A stretch of 33,196 bases of DNA, taken from contig PTLN01000007.1 of NCBI GenBank assembly GCA_002938125.1, positions 1-33,196 on the forward strand, written 5' to 3'. Shown here in pieces: positions 1-10,900 of this stretch; within the stretch, counting starts at the first letter, position 1; each line of letters starts with the position of its first letter. Position numbers and translations under genes: made by a program. This DNA is from Alphaproteobacteria bacterium MarineAlpha2_Bin1 (GTDB taxonomy: Bacteria; Pseudomonadota; Alphaproteobacteria; SHVP01). Under the pieces are notes generated by a model that saw only the letters and a list, made by a program, of their open reading frames with translations, searched no databases and had not been told where the DNA came from.

Positions 1-1688
1 TCCAAAATAAACCCTGCTATTTCTTTCCCTTTGTTAATTATCTTTATTGAAGCATTAATAATGGCAGAACCAGCTATACTTACAGATCTTGAACCAAAGG
101 TCCCGAAACCTTTTGATATTAAATCAGTATCACCTTGATGAAACGATATATTTTCTATTCTTACTCCAAGTTTTTGTGCGACAATCTGTTTGAATACAGT
201 TTCATGACCTTGTCCATGAGAATGAGTGCCAACGAAAAGTTCTATCTTACCTTTTGAATTAACTTTTAAGTGCGCATCCTCTTCGCCCATAGCAGCTGAT
301 CTTTCAATAACATTGGCAATTCCAAAACCCCTTAATTTATTTTTTTTCTCAGATTCCTCCCTTCTTATATTAAAATTAACATAATCTGAGTAAGAAAGAG
401 CCTTTTCTAAATTATCTAAAAAATTCCCAGAATCATACTCAAAAACTAGACCTGTTTTATATGGAATCAAGTCTTTAGTTATAGTATTAATTTTCCTTAA
501 AAAAGCTGGATCTAAATTAAGCTTAAAAGCCGCATGATCAATAATTCTTTCTATTGCAAAACTTGCCTCTGGTCTTCCTGCACCTCTATAGGCTGAAGTA
601 GGTATAGTATTTGTAAAGACTCCTTTTACGTTTACATATATTGCTTTAGTTTTATATACTCCAGCCAATCCACCCAAATTCGCAGTTGGAGGTGATGATC
701 CTCCAGAAGATATAAATGCTCCAAGAGCAGCAAGAGTACTTACTTTCAATGACAAAAATTTATAATTTTCATCTAAAGCTATTGATACTTTGGTATAATT
801 ATCTCTAGCTTGATCATCACCTAAGAATCCCTCTGACCTTTCACTGCTCCATTTAACTGGTAAACCTAAAAGTTTAGAAAACCACATAACTAGTGGCATT
901 TCTGGGTAAATACTTGATCTCATTCCAAAAGCACCTCCCATATCAGGACTGACAACCCTTACTTTCGACTCTAAAATATTAAAAATATTATTAGAAAAAA
1001 TTTTTTTTAAGTTGTGCGGAGCTTGTGTGCCAGAATATAAAGTAAACTTATCTAAATTTTTATCGTAAAGGCCTATAGCCGACCTATTCTCCATTGGTGC
1101 AGCATAAACTCTACTTATTTCGTGATCTATTTCAAATGTGTACTTTGCTTTTCTAAATAATTGATTCACATTCTCCTCATCTCCTAAGTCAAAGTTAAAT
1201 GAAATATTATCCTTACATTCTTTCCACACTTTTGGAGACTCAGTCTTTATAGCTTCTTTAATATCTGTTACAGCTTCTAAATTATCAAATTCGATTTTAA
1301 CATAATCTGATGCAGATTTTGCAATATGAATACTTTTAGCAAGTATACAAACGATTGGTTGACCAGTATAAACAACTTTTTTATCAGCTAGTACATATCT
1401 TGGTGGCTTAAACATTGGTTCTTTATCAGATTTAGTATAATTTCCAAATGAAGGTAATGGATTGATATATTTTTTTATATCATTAAAAGTATAGATACCT
1501 AAAACACCATCAATTTTTAATGCATCAGAATAATAAATGTTTTTTATAATTGCAGAGGAGTGATTAGACCTTAAAACATACATATGAGCTGTTTCTAAAA
1601 AAGAAATATCATCTGTGTATTCTCCCAAGCCTTTTAAGAACTTGTCATCTTCAACTCTTTGAATAGGTTTTCCTAGTGAGTCCGCCAT
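1..1688 (-). CDS. Xanthine dehydrogenase/aerobic CO dehydrogenase-family molybdopterin-binding (large) subunit, CoxL form II-like; C-terminus truncated by window edge
   Basis: Own reverse-strand translation from ATG at 1688: MADSLGKPIQRVEDDKFLKGLGEYTDDISFLE...; motifs GGAFGMRSSIYPE, TNTIPTSAYRGAGRPEASFAIERIID and GTHSHGQGHETVFKQIVA are typical of this family. Open to base 1. Missing from the supplied ORF track. Confidence 0.93.
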   Translation of the reverse strand, partial: MADSLGKPIQRVEDDKFLKGLGEYTDDISFLETAHMYVLRSNHSSAIIKNIYYSDALKIDGVLGIYTFNDIKKYINPLPSFGNYTKSDKEPMFKPPRYVLADKKVVYTGQPIVCILAKSIHIAKSASDYVKIEFDNLEAVTDIKEAIKTESPKVWKECKDNISFNFDLGDEENVNQLFRKAKYTFEIDHEISRVYAAPMENRSAIGLYDKNLDKFTLYSGTQAPHNLKKIFSNNIFNILESKVRVVSPDMGGAFGMRSSIYPEMPLVMWFSKLLGLPVKWSSERSEGFLGDDQARDNYTKVSIALDENYKFLSLKVSTLAALGAFISSGGSSPPTANLGGLAGVYKTKAIYVNVKGVFTNTIPTSAYRGAGRPEASFAIERIIDHAAFKLNLDPAFLRKINTITKDLIPYKTGLVFEYDSGNFLDNLEKALSYSDYVNFNIRREESEKKNKLRGFGIANVIERSAAMGEEDAHLKVNSKGKIELFVGTHSHGQGHETVFKQIVAQKLGVRIENISFHQGDTDLISKGFGTFGSRSVSIAGSAIINASIKIINKGKEIAGFIL

Positions 1689-1693
1689 ACTAA

Positions 1694-2455
1694 TCAACCG
1701 GATTTCAATTGGAATGTTATTGGAACTTTTATTTTAGTTGGCAAAAGTATACCAGAAGCCTGAAATTTTTTATTTTTTATTTTTCTTGCTGCTTTTAATG
1801 CAGCTAAGTCTAATATCTTGTAACCACTTGAAGTATCTAAACTAACTTTAATAATTTTCATTGAACTATCTATGCTTAAACTGAGTATTACTTTTCCTTC
1901 AATACCTCTCAACCTAGCAAACCGAGGATATTCAGGTGTAATTTGAATTTCATTAAATTTTTTGACCTTGTAATTCAAATGATGACTATCTATTGAAATT
2001 AGTCTAATTTTTTTTGGAATTGATACCGTGCTTATATAAGAATTATTTATTTCAGAGAAATTGAATATATTTTTATTTTCTTTTAAAGTTCTGATTTTTA
2101 TTTTTTTTTGATTTTTCTCTGTTCCGTCAAAATAAAAATCATGAGATTCAAAATTTAACAAATCATCTTGTTTTACTTTTTTAAATACCTGTTTTTTATT
2201 AAAAACAGTATCTTTTACTACTTTCAACTTAGATTCCTTATTAATTATTTTTTTTGTAGTTTTTAAATATTTATTATTTAGAGTAGATTTATCAACAAAT
2301 TTTTTTTGCTTATCTTCAATTAAATTTACAACTACAGGTATATGATTTACGGTGCCTATACTTTTTTTATTATATGAATAAAAAATTACCAAAATAATTA
2401 ACATGTGCACAGACAAAGAAAAAAATAAAAATTTTTTACTAATACAATTTCTCAT
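1694..2455 (-). CDS. tonB: TonB family energy-transducing protein
   Basis: Single N-terminal TM helix, Lys-rich linker, C-terminal TonB-like domain (ITPEYPRFARLRGIEGKVILSLSIDSS...AALKAARKIKNKKFQ...KVPITFQL); sits in the B12 uptake operon. Confidence 0.85.
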   Translation of the reverse strand: MRNCISKKFLFFSLSVHMLIILVIFYSYNKKSIGTVNHIPVVVNLIEDKQKKFVDKSTLNNKYLKTTKKIINKESKLKVVKDTVFNKKQVFKKVKQDDLLNFESHDFYFDGTEKNQKKIKIRTLKENKNIFNFSEINNSYISTVSIPKKIRLISIDSHHLNYKVKKFNEIQITPEYPRFARLRGIEGKVILSLSIDSSMKIIKVSLDTSSGYKILDLAALKAARKIKNKKFQASGILLPTKIKVPITFQLKSG

Positions 2456-2459
2456 TCTT

Positions 2460-3203
2460 TTAACTCAAAATTAATTTATTTCCATCATATTCTACCGCAA
2501 AAATTTCTTTAAGATTTTTATTATCTAGAGATATATGCGGCCTATCATTAAAAATAACTTTACCATCTCTAATTACAACAACATTGTCACAAAATCTTCT
2601 CGCTAAATCTAAGTCGTGCATTATTATTATAGCTCCCATCCCAGACTTAACCCTCTTTAATATTAATTCCAGTATATTTAACTGATAATAAGGATCAAGA
2701 GACGAAACAGGTTCGTCCGCTAACAAAAAGTTTGGGTTTCCAACTAATGCTCGGGCTAGGCACACTCTAGACCTCTCACCAGTCGATAATATATTTACTG
2801 ATTTCAATGCAAATTTTTTTAGATTTAACTCTTCTATAATTGAGTTAACCCTTTTATCCTTTTTTTTATTATTTAACTCTTTGTCAGGAAAGGGTATAAG
2901 GCCTGCCATTATTACATTGTATACAGAAAGGGGCCAAGCAATTGTTATTTCTTGAGGTAGATATGAAATTTTCTTTGCTAGATCTAATCTACTATATTTT
3001 TTGTAATTTCTATTATTATAGCAAATGGATCCAGAATAAGTGGTTAAAATATTTGCAATAATTTTTAGTATAGTGGTTTTTCCAGAACCATTTGGACCTA
3101 CTATTCCAGTTAAAACGCCAGAACGAAATAAAATATTTATTTCTGATAAAATATTTTTTTTACGAATATCCAAACTAACTCTATCCATTAATATCTCTGT
3201 CAT
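2460..3203 (-). CDS. btuD: ABC transporter ATP-binding protein (FecE/BtuD type), probable cobalamin import
   Basis: Walker A GPNGSGKTT, signature LSTGERSRVCLARAL, Walker B NFLLADEP; overlaps the permease gene by 4 nt. Confidence 0.9.
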   Translation of the reverse strand: MTEILMDRVSLDIRKKNILSEINILFRSGVLTGIVGPNGSGKTTILKIIANILTTYSGSICYNNRNYKKYSRLDLAKKISYLPQEITIAWPLSVYNVIMAGLIPFPDKELNNKKKDKRVNSIIEELNLKKFALKSVNILSTGERSRVCLARALVGNPNFLLADEPVSSLDPYYQLNILELILKRVKSGMGAIIIMHDLDLARRFCDNVVVIRDGKVIFNDRPHISLDNKNLKEIFAVEYDGNKLILS

Positions 3204-4219
3204 GCTTGTATGCGCTTTATATAAAAAATTAAATAGATAAAGAACGGGGCGCCAATTATTGCTGTTACTACTCCTATTTGTAACTCTGGGTTGATATCTA
3301 AAAGTCTAATAAAAATATCCGCTAATAATAACATAATAGCACCACCTATTCCTGAAGGTAAAAGTAACTTTTCAGGATTATAATTGTATAGAGGCCTTAA
3401 TAAATGTGGAACAACCAAACCAATAAAACCTATTCCGCCCGTAATAGAAACAACCGAACCAATTGATAGAGCTGATCCAATTATTATTTTACTTCTAAAT
3501 ATTCTTAAATCTAACCCCATAGATTGAGCTGTCTCTTCCCCAAGTGAAAGGGCAGTAAACCATTTTTTTGAAAATATAATAATTATCCAACCTAAAACAG
3601 TAATTGGTGTAATCATTAAAACATGATTAAGATTTTTATCAGCTAGTGATCCCAAAAGCCAAAACATTATTTCATATGCTGCATATGGACTAGGAGATAA
3701 ATTTAATGTCAGAGATGTTAATGCTGATGAGAATGAACTGATTGCAACACCTGTCAAAATAATTACAAGAGTACTAACATTACTTTGAATTATAAAAAAA
3801 ATAACCATAACTGCAATTATTGCTCCAATAATTCCCCCTAATGGTAATGCAAAGAAAAAAATATTTGCAAGACCAAAGTAAAAAATAATTACCGATCCTA
3901 AACCTGCAGAGGAAGTAACACCTATAATACTTGGATCAGCCAATGGATTCCTAAACAGACCTTGCATAGCTGCTCCACAAATACCAAGTGAAAAACCAGC
4001 TATAAGCGCTAAAATAGTTCTTGGGAGTCTTATTTCTAAAATTAATACTCTTATTAATTCTTTAACATCATTAGATTTATCAGATAATAATAGTTCAATT
4101 AAATTTATCTTTCCAAATAATACAGAAAATACTAGAAGAAAAATTAAAATAAAAAATAGTATTATTGTTAAAAGATTATTAAAAAAGTCATCCGCATTTA
4201 AAAATTTGAACTTAGTCAT
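3200..4219 (-). CDS. btuC: FecCD/BtuC family ABC transporter permease, probable cobalamin import
   Basis: Multi-TM; FecCD-family segments RLPRTILALIAGFSLGICGAAMQGLFRNPLADPSIIGVTSSAGLGSV and GGIGFIGLVVPHLLRPL. Confidence 0.92.
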   Translation of the reverse strand: MTKFKFLNADDFFNNLLTIILFFILIFLLVFSVLFGKINLIELLLSDKSNDVKELIRVLILEIRLPRTILALIAGFSLGICGAAMQGLFRNPLADPSIIGVTSSAGLGSVIIFYFGLANIFFFALPLGGIIGAIIAVMVIFFIIQSNVSTLVIILTGVAISSFSSALTSLTLNLSPSPYAAYEIMFWLLGSLADKNLNHVLMITPITVLGWIIIIFSKKWFTALSLGEETAQSMGLDLRIFRSKIIIGSALSIGSVVSITGGIGFIGLVVPHLLRPLYNYNPEKLLLPSGIGGAIMLLLADIFIRLLDINPELQIGVVTAIIGAPFFIYLIFYIKRIQA

Positions 4220-4223
4220 TGTG

Positions 4224-5042
4224 TTATTTAATTAACTCTTTAATTATTTTTGTTGAATAAGGACCACTACAGTTCATTAATTTTTTATTTAAATTTAGAA
4301 CTTCTCCTTTTTTTACTATATACTTTATAACAGAATGGTTTAAGAATTCTTGAGACAAAGACACCGAATCGCTATAACTATCTTCTATAATAACAACTTC
4401 AGGATCTGAATAAAGGATTTGTTCAAGACTAATCCTGCCATAGGAACTAATATTTAAATTACTAGTTACATTAGTATAACCTATTTCTTTAAGAATACCC
4501 CCTACAAGTGTATCTTCTCCAGTAACATAGCCATTTGGACTTATGATAATAACTTTTTTATTTTCTTTTCTTTTACTATAATTAAAAAATTTTTTTATTT
4601 CATTATCAATTTTATTTACTAATTCTAATCCCTTTTTTTCTCTATGTAGTAATTTAGCAATGAGATAAACTTGTTCTTTAATTTGTTTAAAATTTTTTGC
4701 ATCAGATATATTTACAACTTTATAATTCAATTTTTGCAATAGGCTTACTGTGGCAATCGAGGATCCCAGTCCTGCAAAAATTATATCCGGATCTTGTCTA
4801 ATAATCTCTTCTGCGCGCCCATTATTTAATTTAATATCTAATATTTTATCTGATATAAAAGAAATATTTTTATCTTTTGACATATAACTGAGTGAGGTAA
4901 TTTGATTTTTGTTTGCAATTAAATATAAATATTGATCCGTACATAAATTTATTGATGCAGCTGTAATATTATTAGCATTTAAAGTATTTATTATAGCAAC
5001 TAAATACATTGACAAAGATAGAAATAAAAAAAAATTTACCAT
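4224..5042 (-). CDS. btuF: Periplasmic cobalamin-binding protein (BtuF-like)
   Basis: Signal peptide; SINLCTDQYLYLIANKNQITSLS, EEIIRQDPDIIFAG and ISLEQILYSDPEVVII are typical of BtuF/FhuD-type binding proteins; operon context. Confidence 0.87.
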   Translation of the reverse strand: MVNFFLFLSLSMYLVAIINTLNANNITAASINLCTDQYLYLIANKNQITSLSYMSKDKNISFISDKILDIKLNNGRAEEIIRQDPDIIFAGLGSSIATVSLLQKLNYKVVNISDAKNFKQIKEQVYLIAKLLHREKKGLELVNKIDNEIKKFFNYSKRKENKKVIIISPNGYVTGEDTLVGGILKEIGYTNVTSNLNISSYGRISLEQILYSDPEVVIIEDSYSDSVSLSQEFLNHSVIKYIVKKGEVLNLNKKLMNCSGPYSTKIIKELIK

Positions 5043-6973
5043 ATTTTCTTAAACCCAAGATGCAAAGATCTATCTTGGCCCTTAAAACCATCAGCAACTT
5101 CATAATTATTATCTGTCAAATTGTATATTTTACCATATATTGTAAGATTATCATTTACTTTATAATTTGTTACAATGTTTGATACTATATAACCTCCTCT
5201 GTAAACTGACCCCCCATTAAACCCTACATCACTTGTTTTACCTATATATTTAATTGTATTAATAATTTCTAATTTCTCTAAAGGGAATACTTCTAAATTA
5301 AAATCAACCTTATGTTTTGGTCTTCTCAAAAGAGCTGTACCAGATTCTTTATTTTCTGCTGAAGTAAATGTATGTGAAAGATTAATTTTAATTTTTTTGT
5401 TTGGAATTATTGTTGCCTGTGTTTCTATTCCATTTATTTTCGCATTAAGAGAATGGATTGGTACTGTAGGAAAACCTGAGGCTACAATTAGATCATCAAT
5501 TTTGGTATCAAAATAGGTAATACCTAAGAATAAATTATCATCAAATAATTGTGAATCAAAACCTAGTTCCCAGCTTTTTGATTTTTCAGGGGAAAGATCT
5601 CTATTGCCTCTAAAACTATCGCCAAAGGCAGTCGTCGAGCTTCCAAAAAGCTCAAAAAGTGCTGGTGCTCTAAAACCAGTTCCGTAAGCACCTCTTAGCC
5701 TAGTGTTAATTGAATTTATATAAAAAACTGGGCTAAATCTATACGTAAAATCACCTTTAAATCTTTTATTTTTATCATACCTTAGATCTCCAATAATATG
5801 AAAATATTCAGAGAAACTAAAAGTATCCTGTAAGAAAACTGTTTTTGTTACTGATGTTTCTGAGCTTGATCCTTCGATTATAAATCCACTAAAATCTGCG
5901 AATTGTGTATTATCTTGCTTTTCATGTTCATACTCAAACCCAAGGCTCAAAATATGATCTTCAAAGAAAAGTATGTCACTCCTTAAGTTCAGTTTTACTC
6001 TTTCACCATCATCAAGAGTTGACTGAAAAGTATTAGATAATTGATCAGGATAGTTAAAAAATTCTCTATTAATTTTACTTAGATTCACAGAAAAAATATT
6101 ATTAACGAAACCATCAAATATAAATGAGGATACTTCTAATTTAGTAAAATATTGTGTGGAGGTAGAGTTTGCATCGGGATCTTCAGCAGTTGGATCTAAT
6201 TCAGCTTTAGTATCAAAATAATGAAATATAAAATTTAAATCAGTAGAATCATACAAATCTAAATTCAATCTTAATGAACCAGAGACATTTTCAAAAGAAT
6301 CTTTCTCATCAAAAGTTCCCGCGCCTCTGAACCTTGAAGACGTTATGGAGTCACCGTCTGAAGCATTAAAACTTAGAGAACTTATAAACTTTATTCTTTG
6401 AAATACTCTTGAAATCTCTAAATTTTCTCTGTGAGAGGAATTTGTGCCTAGACTCATTTTATATGTGAAATAATTTGCTGAAGGAACTGGAGTAATAATA
6501 TTTACAACACCACCTATTGCTTCAGAACCATATGTTGACGCTTGTGAACCTCTTAAAACTTCTAACCGATCAATCATGCCTAAAAATACATTTCCATAAT
6601 CAAATGCTCCACTGGACGCACTAGGGTCACCCATCTCAATACCATCAATCAAAATTAGTGAATGATTAGAATTAGTTCCTCTAATAAATATTGAAGTCTG
6701 ATGTCCCATATTACCAATAGAAACCCTATTCAGACCCGGAACTTGAGAGAGAGCCTCAGATAGATCAGTAAACTGCATTTTATCAATTTCTATACTATCA
6801 ATTATACTAATAGGACTTCCAATTTTTTTGGAGGGTGTATTTATTCTTGTAGCTGTAACAAAAATTTCTTCAGGTATGTAATATTCCTCTGCAATAGCAA
6901 ATTTAGTAATATAAACAGAGGCTATTAAGATAAAAATAAACTGATAATAGAATAGACATTTTTTAGAGAACAT
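5036..6973 (-). CDS. btuB: TonB-dependent vitamin B12 outer-membrane receptor
   Basis: Plug domain (EEIFVTATRINTPSKKIGSPISIIDSIEIDKMQ...RGTNSNHSLILIDGIEMGDPS...YGSEAIGGVVNIITP) and beta-barrel ending in aromatic W; immediately downstream of a cobalamin riboswitch. Confidence 0.93.
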   Translation of the reverse strand: MFSKKCLFYYQFIFILIASVYITKFAIAEEYYIPEEIFVTATRINTPSKKIGSPISIIDSIEIDKMQFTDLSEALSQVPGLNRVSIGNMGHQTSIFIRGTNSNHSLILIDGIEMGDPSASSGAFDYGNVFLGMIDRLEVLRGSQASTYGSEAIGGVVNIITPVPSANYFTYKMSLGTNSSHRENLEISRVFQRIKFISSLSFNASDGDSITSSRFRGAGTFDEKDSFENVSGSLRLNLDLYDSTDLNFIFHYFDTKAELDPTAEDPDANSTSTQYFTKLEVSSFIFDGFVNNIFSVNLSKINREFFNYPDQLSNTFQSTLDDGERVKLNLRSDILFFEDHILSLGFEYEHEKQDNTQFADFSGFIIEGSSSETSVTKTVFLQDTFSFSEYFHIIGDLRYDKNKRFKGDFTYRFSPVFYINSINTRLRGAYGTGFRAPALFELFGSSTTAFGDSFRGNRDLSPEKSKSWELGFDSQLFDDNLFLGITYFDTKIDDLIVASGFPTVPIHSLNAKINGIETQATIIPNKKIKINLSHTFTSAENKESGTALLRRPKHKVDFNLEVFPLEKLEIINTIKYIGKTSDVGFNGGSVYRGGYIVSNIVTNYKVNDNLTIYGKIYNLTDNNYEVADGFKGQDRSLHLGFKKIW

Positions 6974-7019
6974 AAATATCCGCCCACAAGTAATAATTTA
7001 AAGTATTACCTCTACGGAT

Positions 7020-7225
7020 ATCCGCACTTCTGAAACACCCCGTTCATTAGTTGGGCAATTTGTACGGCAGGTCTCCTGGCTTATGGATAATCACTTTATA
7101 TTCTGCCTTCCCAGTTTCCCAGTGGCTAAATACGAAATAAAGCTAACCAAACACAGTTGCGGGGACAGCCACGGAATAATTTTTACCGTGTTCCCTTTTA
7201 ATTTTTGTTAAAAACCGCTATATTT
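7020..7225 (-). ncRNA. Cobalamin (B12) riboswitch upstream of btuB; approximate boundaries
   Basis: Reverse strand reads GGGAACACGGTAAAAATTATTCCGTGGCTGTCCCCGCAACTGT...GCCACTGGGAAACTGGGAAGGCAGAATATAAAGTGATTATCCATAAGCCAGGAGACCTGCC, matching the conserved riboswitch core and the B12 box (AGCCAGGAGACCTGCC). Confidence 0.96.
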
Positions 7226-7291
7226 AATTTTATAAAAAATTAATTTTAAGTCAAGCACTATTAATATTAAGTGTTTTTGTGGAGCAGGTTA

Positions 7292-7909
7292 TTGATAATA
7301 AAAAAAATTTTATTTTTTTTAGTAATTATACCTAGTTTATTTGTAACAAAAATATCTTCAGCTCACCATTTTATAGAAGGCGAAGTCCCTAGAAACCTTC
7401 TACAAGGTCTTATCTCAGGAATTGCTCATCCAGTAATTGGATTAGATCATTTATTTTTTCTAATTTTTACCTCTCTTATTGTTTATTTTATATTCAAAAA
7501 AAATTTCTTTATTTTTTTATTTATATTTTCAACAATTTTAGGAAGTTTTATATCTATCTTTAATATAAGTTTTCCATTATTAGAACTGTCAATAATTGTT
7601 TCCATATTACTTGTAGGATTTTCTTTCTTCATTTATAAAAGTATCCCAAGTTTCGTTATACTTATTTCGTTTATTATATTTGGCATTCTTCATGGAAGCG
7701 CTTATGGTAAAACAATTATTGATGCGTCGGTACAAATCCAAATATCCTATATTCTTGGTTTTACTTTAATTCAATTTATAATATGTCTACTTAGCTTTTC
7801 GTTGGTTAAATTATTTGTTAATACGGAATCAAAAGAAAATTTTAGCCGATATATAATCGGATCACTAAACATTAGTGCTGGGGCACTAATGTTATATATT
7901 TATTTTTAG
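7292..7909 (+). CDS. HupE/UreJ family membrane protein (putative Ni/Co transporter); ORF track start is GTG 7271, TTG 7292 preferred
   Basis: Signal peptide then AHHFIEGEVPRNLLQGLISGIAHPVIGLDHLFFLIFTSLIVYF (HPxxGxDHL motif) and GILHGSAYG; GGAG at 7281-7284 precedes TTG at 7292. Confidence 0.82.
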   Translation: MIIKKILFFLVIIPSLFVTKISSAHHFIEGEVPRNLLQGLISGIAHPVIGLDHLFFLIFTSLIVYFIFKKNFFIFLFIFSTILGSFISIFNISFPLLELSIIVSILLVGFSFFIYKSIPSFVILISFIIFGILHGSAYGKTIIDASVQIQISYILGFTLIQFIICLLSFSLVKLFVNTESKENFSRYIIGSLNISAGALMLYIYF

Positions 7910-7916
7910 AATTCGC

Positions 7917-10900
7917 TTATGTAGCATTTTTTTGCTCTAAATAATCTACTGTTATTGATAACATTGGAGGGATAATTGCCATTGTGAGTAAAGCTGATAG
8001 TGATAAACCTCCTACCACAACAGAACCTAGACCTCTATACAATTCAGATCCAGAACCAGGAAATAGAACAAGCGGTAACATGCCAAAAACTGAAGTTAAT
8101 GTGGACATAAAAATTGGTCTAATCCTATTTTTTGTTGCATTTGATATTGCATAAGCACTATCCATATTCAATTTTCTAATATTATAAAGAGTTTGGTGCA
8201 CAAGCAAAATAGCATTGTTCACAACAATACCTACTAAAATAACAAACCCTAATATAGTTAACATATCCAGAGGTTGTTCAACCCAAATATTTAAAAGAGT
8301 TAGACCTGCTAAACCTCCTGCAGCAGCTACAGGAACGGAGAATAAAATTATAAAAGGGTATATAAAACTTCCGAATAATACTGCCATAACTAGATATACG
8401 ATTAATAAAGCTAAAAATAAATCAATAATAAGCTCATTCCAAGTTTTGGTAAGCTTATCTGCTGTTCCTGATAAGTTAAATTTTATACCATCAGAAAGAT
8501 TCATCTCTTTCATTGGACTAATCACTTCATTTTTTATTTTATCCATCGCAGCTTGTAACGGAAGGTCTTTTGATGGAGTAATTGAGATTGTAACCGTTCT
8601 TATCTTCTCAATTCTCCTTATCTCCGTAGGACCAGAAGTAACAAAAATATCTGCAACACTAGAAACAGGGACAACTCTTCCACTGCTATTTACAACAGGA
8701 ATTGAAGCAATTGATTGAGTGCTTTTTTTGCCTAATGATTGACCGCTAAGTGTTAAATCTAATCTTTTGCTTCCAAGGTTTATTTCAGTAACTTTAAATC
8801 CGTCATTAAAAACATCTATTGATCTTCCTAACTCATTTACTGAAATACCGTTATTTGCTAATCTAACCGGATCAGGAATTACTCTTACTTCAGGCGCAAC
8901 AAGTTCTAAACTAGGCTTAGGTCTTATTTTATGTCCCTTACTAAATGGTAAAACCTTGAGAACTTTTTCAAATGTCTCTCTAGCTACCTCATGAATATCT
9001 TCTAAACTATCACCACTTATATCAATATCAATAGAACGACCCCCTCCAACAGATCGACCAAAAAGTGATGGCTGAAACATAAAAGCTCTTGTACCTGGCT
9101 CTTTATTTGCAGGGCTTTGCATTATAGGAATAAGTTCTGATGCTTTGCTTGCATCAAGTGATTTGCCACCCATAAATGCTCTTCCCTCAAGAGCCACTAC
9201 AAAGAAGTCACTTATTACCGGATTTTTTTTGTTTATAGTTTCATTATTTCCTAATAGCCAATACTTTTTAGTTTCCTCTTCTACATTTAAAGTAAGTTTA
9301 TTTGTTGTTTCTAAATTATATCCAGGTGGTGTCTGAATAAAACCAAATACGAAGTTTCTATTTCCTGTAGGTAAATAGTCTAGCTTGGGCATTAAAACTA
9401 AAGTTAAAAGAATTGCTGTTAAACTTAGTAAAATAATTACAAAACAAGCAACTATTTTTCTTCTTATTACTAATAGTGAAAAATTTACCCAAAAAATTAC
9501 AAATTCTTTTGCAATATAATCTAATATTGGGATTTTTTTATTTTTATTAATACCATCAATAAAAAGGTTCTTTGATAGTGCAGGTATCAGAGTCACAGAC
9601 ACAATTAATGACAATATTACTGATACAGATATAGCTACAGCTATATCTCTAAACAACTGACCTGCTTCGAGATCCATGATTAAAATTGGGATAAAAACCA
9701 TTACGGTTGTTAATGAGGATACAAAAATAGCAGGCCATACTTGGGAAGCTCCATTAAAAGCAGACTCCAAACTATTTTTTCCGCTTTGTCTTAATCTAAA
9801 TATATTTTCAAGAACAACAATAGCAGCATCTACAACCATACCAACTGCAAAAGCAATTCCTGCTAAACTAATTACGTTTAAAGACCTTCCTAAGATTGCC
9901 ATTGCAACAAAAGAACCAATTACTGAGACAGGAATTGATATTGAAATAACAAGAGTAGCTCTCCATGATTTTAAGAAAACTAATAAAATGATTATAGCAA
10001 ATAGGCCCCCAATAAAAATGTTTTGTAAAACCAAGTTAATTGCAGATTTTATATAATCTGTCTCATCATAGAGCTGAATTAATTTTAAGTTTAATTTTTT
10101 TAAAGTGCTTTCAGATAATTCACTTACAACATATTTAATTTTAGCCATGGTTTCAATAACATTTGACCCCGCTTCACCTGTTAGGCTCATAGTTAAAGTT
10201 GGACTTCCGAATCTTCTTGCATAAGCTCTTCTCTCTTTATATAAAAAATCAACATTTGCAACATCTCCGAGAGATACTCTTCCAATAGTACCATTCTGAT
10301 TATTTGTTCTTAGTATGATATTTTCTACTTGCTCTATTGAAGTTAAATCTCCTTCAGTTCTGACTACATATCTTCTTTTTCCCTCCTCAACACTACCTCC
10401 TGTTATAGAAATATTGGATTGCCTTATCTTATTAATTAATTCTGATACGGTAAGTGAATATTTAGCTAACATGTATGGATCGATAGTAACTCTTAACTCT
10501 CTCTCTGAAACTCCACGAGCATAAAGTGATGATACACCGTCGATCCTCTCTAATTTTTCCTTAATTATATCATTTACTATCTCGCTATTTGATATTGATG
10601 TTCTTTGATTTTCTTTATTTATACTTTGTAAACTAAACCAGGCAATTGAATTATCCTCTGTTCCACTAGTTGATAGAAACGGTTGTTGGGCATCTTCTGG
10701 ATATTCTCTGATTAAATCTAACCTATTACTCACTAACAAAAGAGCCTGGTTCATATCAGACCCAACTTTAAAATTTAACTGTATATTCCCCTGATTTGGC
10801 CTTGAAGAACTTTGTATCCTTTCAACACCTCTTAACCCACCAAGAACTTCTTCTTGTACTTTTATAATCTCTCTTTCGACTTCAACTGGAGCTGCTCCCG

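Noticed and set aside
8215-10524. Plus-strand ORFs (8215..8718, 8767..8994, 9145..9336, 9676..10056, 10315..10524) antisense to the RND permease
   Set aside because: They lie wholly inside a confidently coding gene and show no recognisable domain; they look like shadow ORFs.
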